60,000 bases of DNA from Owenia fusiformis. Lineage: Eukaryota; Annelida; Polychaeta; Sabellida; Oweniidae. Below the pieces are notes generated by a model that saw nothing but the letters and a program-made list of their open reading frames with translations, did not search any database and was not told where the DNA came from. The DNA lies in contig CAIIXF020000005.1 of assembly GCA_903813345.2 (NCBI GenBank), forward strand, positions 23,441,375 to 23,501,374, in the 5' to 3' direction. The translations under genes were made by a program, and so were the position numbers. Shown one piece after another: positions 32,601 through 42,439 of this stretch; position 1 is the first letter of the stretch; each line of letters begins with the position of its first letter.

Positions 32601-33645
32601 ATTAGTTTTTGGGCATTCTGGGTAAATTTTAAGGTGGCCATTTTGGATTTTCCGTCCTAAAATCTTTACTTTCAAGACTTGTCTACAGGTTTCCAGCCAA
32701 ACCTTTTGAGGGATTCATCTGAAATTTTCAGGGATGTTTCTACATATCAACGTCAAGAACTGATTAGTTTTTGGGCATTCTGGTTAAATTTTAAGGTGGC
32801 CATTTTGGATTTTCTGTCCTAAAATCTTCACTTTCAAGACTTGTCTACAGATTTTCAGCCAAACCATTTGAGGGATTCATCTGAAATTTTCAGGGATGTT
32901 TCTACATATCAACGTCAAGAACTGATTAGTTTTTGGGCATTCTGGGTAAATTTTAAGGTGGCCATTTTGGATTTTCCGTCCTAAAATCTTCACTTTCAAG
33001 ACTTGTCTACAGGTTTCCAGCCAAACCATTTGAGGGATTCATCTGAAATTTTCAGGGATGTTTCTACATATCAACGTCAAGAACTGATTGGTTTTTGGGC
33101 ATTCTGGGTAAATTTTAAGGTGGCCATTTTGGATTTTCCGTCCTAAAATCTTCACTTTCAAGACTTGTCTACAGGTTTTCAGCCAAACCATTTGAGGGAT
33201 TCATCTGAAATTTTCAGGGATCTTTCTATGTATGAAAGTTTAGAACTGATTAGTTTTTGGGCATTCTGGGTAAATGTTAAGGCTGCCATTTTAGATTTTC
33301 CGTCCTAAAATCTTGTCAATCGAGGCTTGTCTACAGGTTTCCAGCCAAACCGTTCAAATTTTTACATATGTTACACAGTGATAAGTTCTAGAGCTGATTA
33401 ACTTTTCTGCGGCCATCTTGCTTTCTTGGTCAACAAGACCACAATGCTGTGTTTTAGGTACAATATTGTTCACGTCTGTGCCTTGTTGTAATGTATCATA
33501 GCAACCATAGGGGGATTTTGGATTTTATGAAAAATAATATCTGCATTATTCCCACCAAAATAAATCTGAAAAATTATTTTTATTTTACTTATTTTTCAGA
33601 ACTGTTGGATTTGATATAGTGAGGTATCTCTTTGACTTTATATGA
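23623..33645 (+). CDS. ORC5: ORC5, origin recognition complex subunit 5
   Basis: Thirteen exons: 23623-23682, 24018-24110, 24343-24546, 25977-26051, 26324-26435, 26935-27065, 28631-28770, 29047-29126, 29757-29869, 30307-30360, 30836-30946, 31828-31940, 33600-33645. Total 1332 nt (443 aa; human ORC5 is about 435). ORC5 is an AAA+ subunit of the complex that marks replication origins and loads the MCM helicase. Walker A is GHTGTGKS (residues 33-40), Walker B-like [12 protein letters not shown] (117-128) has the Asp but not the usual second acid, as in ORC5 of other animals, and [12 protein letters not shown] follows. The C-terminal half contains [19 protein letters not shown] and [20 protein letters not shown], typical of the ORC5 winged-helix region. 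All introns are GT-AG. Introns 6 and 12 each hold a copy of the same 1.2 kb repeat element. Confidence 0.95.
24628..25579 (-). mobile_element. Family A copy 3, interrupted by a foldback element
   Basis: In ORC5 intron 3, reverse-orientation remnants of family A flank a foreign insertion. The left part (to 24772) carries GGGGTCCATTGGGAATCTCC and AAAACCACATTTCTACATG; the right part (from 25494) carries ACATGTAGATTTCAAATATG and ends ATTTCTACTTGCATCTAG. Together they represent one older copy split by a later insertion. Confidence 0.6.
24773..25493. mobile_element. Foldback element of about 720 bp nested in family A copy 3
   Basis: The ends are GATAGGTATCGATATGG and CCATATCGATACC. Homology between arms continues inward for about 330 bp: CTCTTAAACCAATCA pairs with TGACTGGTTTAAGAG, TCTTTCCGAACCTTGTTGG with GAGGTTCGGAAAGA, and TTTGGTTGATTTAAAA with TTTTAAAATCAACCAAA. 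Only about 50 bp in the middle are unpaired, so the whole element is one long imperfect hairpin. No coding capacity. Confidence 0.8.
27361..28558 (+). mobile_element. 1.2 kb element with 162 bp internal repeats, copy 1
   Basis: In ORC5 intron 6. It begins ATCGTACCTAGCAAGAGGTA, a short palindrome, then a GGCGGGCGGGCGG tract, then about six tandem 162 bp units (landmark CAAGACTTGTCTACAGG at 27579, 27741, 27903, 28065, 28227). It ends with a unique segment finishing GGTACGATATTGTTCACGTC and GTGCCTTGTTGTA. A second copy lies at 32287-33491. Short open frames in it come from the repeat and are not genes. Confidence 0.85.
28838..28972. mobile_element. Small element with TATGTCACCACC ends
   Basis: TATGTCACCACCAAGTGGTG at the left and AGGTGGTGACATTTTGC at the right bracket about 135 bp containing GTGTTCGGTGGTTGGCATTC. 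Related copies occur at 36613-36730 and 49946-50075, and a bare terminal hairpin at about 4493-4515. It lies in ORC5 intron 7, between exons 7 and 8. Confidence 0.65.
32287..33491 (+). mobile_element. 1.2 kb element with 162 bp internal repeats, copy 2
   Basis: In ORC5 intron 12, in the same orientation as the copy in intron 6. It has the same left palindrome (ATCGTACCTAACAAGAGGTA), GGCGGGCGGCG tract, 162 bp units (landmark at 32514, 32676 and so on) and the same unique right end with TTCACGTCTGTGCC. Units in the two copies are very similar. Confidence 0.85.
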
Positions 33646-35728
33646 TAGCAATGATTATTCCAACAATAAACCTGCCAAGAAATCTCGTCAGACAATAATA
33701 GGGGAAATGGAATCAACAGATGTGTTCAATATGTTATGGAAAATTGCTGGATATGCGATAGAATATGAACTAATCATACGACTTGGATATGGAAAATAAA
33801 CAGATCATACTATGTGATGGAAAATATGCTTGTCAGCTACAGTGATAATGTAATGGAAGCTGGACAATAATTGACAGTATTATTACATTTTCCTTCAAGT
33901 GCCATGAAACTGTAAGTATGGAGAGACATAGGAATGTGAAGCTCAACTGTTCTTCTACTTTTACTTTGAGCTGTTAATTTGTCTAATAAAATAAGTGACA
34001 GGTGTGTATTTGCACAAAAATCATCATTCCTGTAGTTATTTAATTATATCCTTGGATATGAGCCTTATTTGACATGGCCGTTTTGATTAGGAAATATGTA
34101 CAAGTCCGTAGCCAGGGAGATCAGGGAATGCAAGCAAACTCCCCCTTGGCCAAACCTTCTTTCCAAATCATTCAGTTTTTCACCATTCTGTGCACTTTTC
34201 AAGTAATTTGGGGCCAAAGTTGTCCAAGGAGAACCCCCCTGGAAATTTTTGATAAGAGAACCCACCTGACAACCTGGCTATGAGCCTGAGCTGTGGTAAA
34301 CTAAGAAGAATAACTCAGTAAATCAATTGAATCAAAATTTCCTTAGAAATCAACAAGATAAATCAACATGACCTCCCTCCTCCACCCACCAGCATGATTC
34401 AAACAGTATATAGACATTGCATATAGTCAGCTGAGTTGCCAGTTATGTCACAGAGCAGAATATTCAGATAAGCCTACATGTACCTTAGTCTTGTCAATTA
34501 GATGATTGAATAAAATACAAAGATCAAAAACAACTACGTAGATTGAGAATTACAATAGGCTCTTATAGTTAGTTTGCCTGGTATTGAAGATTATAATTGT
34601 CATTGTTTAATTTTTCTGTTTAAGTTAAAGAATTGCATACAATTGGTTCTTCAGGTAATTTATGCCAAATCTCCGGTCCTTGCTTGATAATCGAATATTT
34701 GCCAGTCTAAGTTTGAATTTTTGTCTTCTCTTAAAGAGGTCCATCATTAAGATATTGAGTTGCAGAACATATTTAGAATATTCACATTTTTGAAAAATGG
34801 GGCAGTATGATATTGTTTTTGTCATATATTCCTATGAATTGTTTTATTAATGGTTTTTGAAATCTTAATGTGAGCTTTTCATGATAAATGTTCATTGATA
34901 TTGACTTTATTATAATCTATTTCATTTTTAGCAATCTTAAAAATAATTTACATATGATTAGTTTTGGTTGGATTGAGAGCAGGTTTGTTGATCTGATAAC
35001 CAAGTTCCTATAAAAGGCTATAATGAATTATTCTTGGCATTTGACCTGATCTATAGAAATCTACTGTAATCTGTGGTGTACAATATTTTCACCAATTAAC
35101 ATTTAAAAACAGTTGAATTGCACAGAAAGTAGACATCAGTAACACACATTGAATTATAAAGATATGCTTTAGATTCATACAAAACACTAAACACAAATCA
35201 TTCAATTAGAAATTTGTGAATGAAAGTGTTAACAGAATGGTTAATGTAGATTTTGCAAATAGATGCTTTATTGAGAAAATTCATAATTTATCAAATGAAA
35301 CTAAAACAAGAAAAATTATTATCAAGGCTTCAGTTCAATAATTCATTTGTATATATCCCAATGAGAAATCTTAATTCTATAAATATGAAGTCAAACGATG
35401 CGTCAACATATAAAATTGTATAGATGGATTTTATGTTATCACTTATTAATGATACTCTGTATGGCGCACATAAATAAAACAGTTCTGAGTTCGTCCTAGT
35501 GATATTTTCCAATAAAAAAAGCTGATTAGATTTGGTAGCATATTTTTGTCATAATTGATGGGAGATTAATAGAAAAAGGATTACTTATATCATCAATCTA
35601 TTACCCAGAACATACTTTTAAAAGCATTGAGATATTGTTTCATTGTACTAGTCAAAACTTACTAACTAAGCTACACCTCTACCTGGCATTAAACAATTAT
35701 TTCTTTGTGGTATGGTATTAAATTCAAG
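33646..35728. other. ORC5 3' UTR and ORC5-METTL24 intergenic region
   Basis: AATAAA words at 33795-33800 and near 33984 are candidate ORC5 poly(A) signals. The remainder is AT-rich. Open frames such as the pair on both strands at 34065-34283 have no recognisable domain. I see no gene here. Confidence 0.55.
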
Positions 35729-38700
35729 ATGCTTATACATGCATTAAGAGTTTATGGAAGAAAACTGATAAGGAAATTTTTGAAAGCGTGGCCAAATATA
35801 ATCATTGTGCTACTGAGTTCATTAATCACCTTAATGATATACATCATAATGCAGGATTTTGGAAAATTGAAAAATGATAAGGTATGTATTTTTCCATAAT
35901 TATGCAATACATTTTCATTTTCTCAGAATACACCTGACTATTAGATGAAAGATGTGTTCTGTGTACATTTTCTCAGATTGAATAAAAATGAATGATTGAT
36001 CAAATTAATTAATACTTTTCTTGTTTTAATAGTAGTCTCTGGAGCTATTTTTATTTGACCACAAGAGGGGGGGGGGTGTTTAAGGAGGGCGTCACAAGGG
36101 CTTGTTGAAAGACTAGGCAATGTTATCAAATAATCAGTTTTGTTACACTTTTGAAATTGCAACTACATGGTATACTATTTTGCCATAAACGCCTTAGGGA
36201 CATGGACACATCTTTCAGATGTCAAAAACTTGCAACTCAAAACTGTGTGACACCTACATTTAATAGACACTAAGATGACAAAAGATTAATCTTTTAAGAC
36301 CTCTTCAATTGGTCCACATAAATATAAATATACTTTATTTATTCGATTGTATTAACTTTTAGAATGTGGACCATAGTGATGTGAATCGCGAAAACCTTGA
36401 TGTAAAGCCATGGATTGAGAAAATCAAATCTGGCGGGAAGTTAACATGGTCAATGGACCAATTTGTACAAAACAGAGAGCTAGTGGAGGGCAAAGGTATT
36501 GATTGTCATTTTTATTAGGATTTTGTTTCTATAATTCTGTGTATGATTTGTATTTGATCCATTCACTTATTATCAGGGATAACTGGTTTACTAAATACAT
36601 GTACATTTGTTTAGTAAAGTGGTGGTGGTGACATATTGTTAAATAGTCTCAAACCTTTTTGTTTGCGGATGGTGTTTGGCAGTTGGTGTTCGGCAGTTAG
36701 TTTATGAAACAAATTACATGTTAATTCCTTGTTGAAGGGTCTCTCAAGGAGAATGATGTCCTACCAACACCTGTTAGAGCTAGGAATCAACGTTTTACAA
36801 GTGATAACATACAACAACCTAGATCTGACAATATGCCTATGATTGGAAATGTGAACAATGGGAAAGTTGGAGTACCAAGGATGTTAGGAAAACATGCCAA
36901 CAATGCTTTAATTAAAGACAATTTGGTAAAGAAGGCAGCATTTTTGGACCCTGCTCACCAACTAAATCAACTCCCTATGATTGGTCAAGCTAATCATCAT
37001 CAATATGGCCAAAACAATCAACAATATGGCCAAAACAATCAACAATATGGCAGAAACAATCAGCAATATGGCGGAAACAATCAGCAATATGGCCAAAACT
37101 ATCATCAAATTGTTCAAAACAATGCTCCAAAAATAAGAGATAGACTTCCTCCTAATCGAGCCTTGATAGCAGAAGCCAATCATAACTTAAATTATTCTGA
37201 ATACTGGATAAACCATGTTACTCTCCAACACAAGCGTGGCTACAGTGTTGAAAAATCAGAGAAAGCTAGAGTAATTGAGAATTCAAAGACGGATGGTGGT
37301 GCAGAAGCAGCATATTTTGCCTGGTTGATGGAGAAACAGCTTGGTTGCTACCCTCGTGACCTTCATCAATTTGGGAATGGAGTTAACCAGTGGACAATGT
37401 GTAATACTGGACGCCTGGCCTTGAAGCACCCTTGCATTGTCTATTCTTTTGGGTATGTTTGCATTCACTATATTATAAAGTTTCAAGTTTGAACCATCAG
37501 TAGACTATTTATGTTAATAAGACTAAGTGTTAAAAACAAAACAAAACATTGAGATTTATGAAGTTTTGACGTATCACAATATACAGGTACAGGCAAAATT
37601 TAAATGACAATTATCAATTGTAATCTGGTAATTGTAATTTAAATTTTACCTTAAATCGCAACAAAAAAAACATTTTTCTTTCAATATTTCGCACCGAAAC
37701 TTCCGAAAGAAGTCCATTGGTCAACTTATTTTAATCTATACACAAAGTCACTCTGTTCTGAACCATTCGGAAATTGTTCCGTTCCGAAGCAAAATGTTCA
37801 GAAAAGAACCATTATCATTTTATTTAAAGGCCCCATATAAAATTTAAACCACTTTTAACTAATGTTATCAAAATGTGGTTTGTGAAACCATGGACTTTCA
37901 ACTAGAACTTGTCACTTTATTCAAAAAGTTGATTTTGAATGAGTAGAGAAAATAATGAGTTTTACAGTGTTAAGTGTTGTTTTTTGATTATCTAAAATTC
38001 TAAACGTTTGTTTCTGAAATGGCAGCAAGGAGGATTGGCTCCCAGGATCGAAACTTAATATTTTCCAACAATGAAAAGGTTGAAATTTTCTGAAATTACA
38101 ACCAACTATAAATTCAAAATAAACATTTCAAAAGATTCAAACCAATATCTGGATCATTTCTTGTGAGTTTTTGAATTTTCCGTTAGGAAATAAGACCAAA
38201 ATCCATGATTCAAATGTTGAAGTGAACAAAATGGCAGCTGTTTGAATTCAAATTTTGTATCGCAACATGCTCATATATTGGACAGAATATCGATGTTGCA
38301 CACTGGGAGCCAATCCTCCTTGAATGGCAGGAAATTCAAATATTTGAAAATTATGAAATGAATTTTTTTTCACGTCAAGTTTTTCAAAAAATGTCTCAAA
38401 TTGAAATAGTTGTTCAAGTCTTGAAAGAAACATTTGAATGATTAAATTATACTTTCAAACTTTGCGCAGGACTTAATGTGTTTTTTATAAACCAAAAGGA
38501 TGCATATTTGGAGAATGTATAAATTGTATACAAAGACGGTTACCTGATATGCATGTACCGTACCAATATATGTTTTAATGTACATTGAAAATCATTTATT
38601 TTATTATAATAACTGTACCAATTACATGGTTTGTGTCAAAAATAATCAAAATAATACAACCATGTTGTGATTTGATTTGAATTGCAGAAAAACTGACTTT

Positions 38701-41700
38701 GAATTTGAGAATGGGATTGAAGTGAAGTTTCAATGTCAAATACATGTGTTTGATATTAACATTGAGTAAGTTAGTTTTCTTATTTCCAGGTAGAATATTA
38801 GAATATTGCATATCTCATCTGGAATTTACATTTAAAGATATTTAATTTGATATCACAGTCATAAAATATGAAATAAAATAACTTCATTTTTCATTAGTTA
38901 TGAAAAACACTGATATTATATGCAGTAAAAACATTAACTTTCCTTCACCAGTTCATGTCCATAAAGGAAATGTACAAAACTATTTCTGTCTGGGTGTGTT
39001 TACAGGAATTTTGCGGCACATTCCTTGTCAGATAATACACATTTCCATGCAATAGGACTGTGGGACGATGACATTGACACAAGGAACGTACGGGATATCT
39101 CTCTGAATCAGTTGTCCACTATAATCAAACAAACAGGTCATGGTAATGTAAGTACTCAGTCATACATAACACTGGCGGATCCAGTAGCTAACGGGGGGGG
39201 GGGCACATATCAAGTCAGGGAAAAAATGTTGGGCCCATAAAACCCCAAATTTTGAAAATGTTAGGCCCAATTTTTCATAAATTAAAAAAAATTGCATTTA
39301 TCTAATATGAGAAATTGAGAAAGGTGAGACAATTTTGAATAGAAAAGACATGATTAAAGTAAAAGTTAGTGCTGGACATCATTTTTACAGTTTTAAAAAA
39401 GTGGTCTGACTGTAACACCATTGATGTCTCTCTCTCCCTGTGTCTCCAAGTCTGCCTGGCTATATACCTGCCCTGACTACCTACCTGTGTCCTTAAATGG
39501 GGGACTTTGGCTGAAAGTCCTAGGCCACTTAAAGTTCAATGAATAATTAAAAGATGTTGAAGCTCAAGGACTCTAAATTAGAATCTGTTGATATAGCTTC
39601 ACCAACACATTGTCTCTTCAAGGAGAGTCTGATGCCTGCATGTTGTCTAATTTCAGATGATGATTGATCTGCTGAAGATTGACATTGATAACATACTATG
39701 GAATGTGCTTCCCTCTATTAAAGATGGATGTTGGAAGCGTGTTAAACAGCTTATAATCAGAGTTTATGGTCCAGGTAACTCTGGCATGTATTGAAAAGAG
39801 GAATTTGTAACACCTTTCTGATGACCTTGACTAGACAATGCAATGTCAAATTTGTGTTATTCTCTTATAAATTGCCTTGTCTTCAAAGAGCTGGATTTTA
39901 TCAACTAAGTTGTATCTGAGAAATTTTCAGAAAATCAAACTCGTAATAGAGTATGTTTATTGTTAAGTTACAGGTCATTCCTTTTTTTGGTATCGAACAT
40001 GACTGTAAATAATTCACACCTTCTATAAACTGTAAACAAAGTCAACATTTCACCCGGGGCATATTCGCGAACAATTTACCCCTGGTGGTGACGTCATAAC
40101 CGAGGGCTTCTGTAATGGCGGAGTATAATGAATATTTGAAACATTTTGGTGAGTTTTCATGTTCGAATTGTAATATAGACCCCAGAGCAGGTCTAATATA
40201 ATAGAATGGAATAGAATACATCCCTTAGGGCTAAGCACAAAAGCTTTCGAGCCCCACACTCCCTTCGGTCATTCGGGGTACAGAAAACGTTTGTGCCTAG
40301 CCCTGCGGGGTGTATTTGACGATATTACCCCTTCTCTTTGGTCTATATTTCTTAAATAAAATTCGCAAGGAAAAAGTCAATGGGCACAGACATTAATTTC
40401 TACAGTGTATAGATGTGCAAGAAAATTGAATGTTTTGTGAATATTTTAGAAGATTATAGTAAAAACAGCATGACTGGACCCATTTTATCTTTCAGGAGAT
40501 GGTTTACAAGTTCCCTCAGTACAAAAAATGTATAGAATTCTAGCTCAGGTAGGGTTATATTCCTATTTCATTTTGTGCTATTCTATAAAGACATATGAGT
40601 TTCTGTTTCATTGTATTAATGCCATGGATCGTTATCCTGTATTAAATCTTACACCTGTTGACATGGTTGAATTTACTAGCTGTAGTCCTTTATAAATATG
40701 GTGATGCACAGCACATAGATGGATTTCTATTTTTTATAAATTCGATCAGGCAATAACTGATACCCACGAGATTTGCATTGTATGTCACTTGTATCTCACC
40801 CATGATGGAGGAATTTTGAAAAATTTGAAAACTTGTGCAATGATATTAAAAAATGATTTATTCGATTTTTAAATATCACTACGCCAACATAAGGACTCAT
40901 TTTTAGGTAAAATCCCTGCTTCACTGATGAAAATTAACGAATATAGTATTTCAAGATTTACAGGAAACTATATTCTTGAGATTTTTTCTAAGAATGGTAC
41001 ATTTAGAAAGTACTTGAGCTGCACTTTAAAGGGGCAACAAGGCTTGTAGAGAGAAAATAGGAAAATTTTAAACTTCTTTCGAGCTATAAAGGCAACATTT
41101 GGCCTAACAGCTTCTTTCATTCTTTGACATAACTAATTTCTTAAAATGTATGGATAAACCATAAATTTCAGCATTAGGAAGTGTAAATTCAGTTCAAAGC
41201 TTCAAAAAGGGAAAATCCACTTTTATATTTTAAGATCCACCATGTTTCAAGAGGAATATCTGCTGAAATAATGTTTATCTTGGGGGTTTCTTTGTAGATA
41301 ATCAAAATAGATTAAAGTCTTGGTGAAATATCCAAACTTAAATATATTTTGACACTGGTCCATGATCTTTGAATAAAGTATTTCAGGTGCACTAATTTCA
41401 AGTGCACTAATTTTGCACTAATTGTTGCACCTTTAAATATTTATCTCCAATGGCCACTGTACATACACGTAAACTAACTATATCTGTATACACACCATTT
41501 GATTTTGCATGTCTTCGTTTTTAAAGTATTAAAAAAGATACAATGTCCCGGAATCGCTCCACTACTAAAAACGTTAAATAACACACGTAAGATAGCGGCC
41601 ATTTTTTAAAAGTTTGATTAGACAGTGTAACATGCTTTTAGTAATCACCTATTAAATATGAACAAAATCGCCCCACTACTTTTCAAGTTAAAGTCTAACA

Positions 41701-42439
41701 AAAGTAAAATAACACGCGTAAAAATGGCGGCCATTTTCATGGACAAGATCACCATTTTTCATGAAAAGGTATAATTTATTGTCCGTATTAATGTAAACAA
41801 AACAAGAATATGGAACAATATAAACGATACCATGTAAAGGCCACCATTTTTCAAGATGACTGCCATGTGTTTCTTAAATATCTACATTTCTAGCTTTATT
41901 AATGTCCTATATAATTTTTTTACATTTAAAACACATTGCTGTTAAAGTGTTACAGTTTTATATATTGTACCTAAATTACTGTAAAATTGACACAAATGGC
42001 CTCAATTTTTTAACGAGTGTCCATTTGAAAATTGACTTTCGAGCAGAACTCCTACCCCAATAGGGTATTTGTGTACAAAATATGAACAAAATTGGGCCAA
42101 CGGTATTTGAGTTATCACCCGGACGGACTGAGAGAAAGACAGATGGACAAGTGGGTACATGTGATTGCAAAAGCTCACCATGTGATCTAACCATCCCTGT
42201 CATGTTAACCAAGTGTGCATCGGCGATTTTGAAAAGGATTGTTGAATTCCCTGATAAAATGTTTTAATTGTTAACAATAAATTTTATTCATTTCCTTTAT
42301 GTTTCAGGTGGAGAGATTTGGATTCCTCAAGTACAATGTACAACCCTGTCCTAAGCAAAAGATTGTGTCTAAATTCACCAACAATCTCCTTTTCCCATGT
42401 TTTGACATAAGCTACGTGAATAAACCCTACATAGGATAA
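35729..42439 (+). CDS. METTL24-like type II membrane methyltransferase
   Basis: Eight exons: 35729-35881, 36363-36495, 36738-37452, 38688-38765, 39006-39147, 39657-39774, 40496-40548, 42308-42439; total 1524 nt (507 aa). The start is the first ATG in frame. A basic N terminus (RKLIRKFLKAW) precedes a membrane segment at about residues 23-41, predicting a type II Golgi/secretory protein. A low-complexity stalk carries five QYG(Q/R/G)NN repeats (about residues 184-217). The C-terminal half matches the methyltransferase domain of METTL24-like proteins: QWTMCNTGRLALKHPCIVYS with FG after it, FQCQIHVFDINIE (others have FDPS), HAIGLWDDD, and IDLLKIDIDNILWNVLP. Nucleotide-binding glycines are not obvious, so cofactor use should be treated as inferred from the family. 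Substrate unknown. Human METTL24 is shorter (about 366 aa), the difference being the stalk. Confidence 0.85.
36613..36730. mobile_element. Small element with GTGGTGACAT end abutting METTL24 exon 3
   Basis: Sequence from AGTGGTGGTGGTGACATATT through GGCAGTTGGTGTTCGGCAG to ACATGTTAATTCC is related to the elements at 28838 and 49946. Its edge is within about 10 bp of the exon 3 acceptor (TTGTTGAAG, exon from 36738), so the splice-site region may derive from the element. Confidence 0.55.
37001..37102 (+). repeat. 18 bp coding repeat, CAATATGGCCAAAACAAT type
   Basis: Five or so near-identical 18 bp units inside exon 3 of the METTL24-like gene encode QYGQNN-type hexapeptides. The period is a multiple of three, so changes in unit number would keep the frame. 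Unit number could be polymorphic. Confidence 0.9.
38026..38322. mobile_element. hAT-type MITE, 297 bp
   Basis: The ends are CAAGGAGGATTGGCTCCCAG and its near-perfect mirror (TGGGAGCCAATCCTCCTTG). Both are flanked by the exact 8 bp direct repeat AATGGCAG (38018-38025 and 38323-38330). Termini of CA/TG with an 8 bp duplication are characteristic of the hAT superfamily. It lies in METTL24 intron 3 and contains no transposase. Confidence 0.88.
40060..40330. other. GC-richer island in METTL24 intron 6
   Basis: The segment from ACCCGGGGCATATTCGCG to CCCTGCGGGGTGTATTTGACG stands out from the AT-rich surroundings. It includes an inverted pair TTAGGGCTAAGCACAAAAGC and GTTTGTGCCTAGCCCTGCGG around a short loop with CCCTTCGGTCATTCGGGG. 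It may be a transposon fragment or an intronic regulatory element. No exon is supported. Confidence 0.45.
41570..42190 (+). mobile_element. Partial repeat element ending in CTCACCATGTGA
   Basis: In METTL24 intron 7. It has repeated ATGGCGGCCATTTT-type blocks, the phrase GGTATTTGAGTTATCACCCG shared with 30150, a GGACGGACTGAGAG tail and the end AAAAGCTCACCATGTGA, the same right end as the 51924-54244 element. The left terminus was not found. Confidence 0.55.

Noticed and set aside
34065-34283. Overlapping open frames on both strands downstream of ORC5
   Set aside because: They have no recognisable domain and are not linked to any exon by splice sites.
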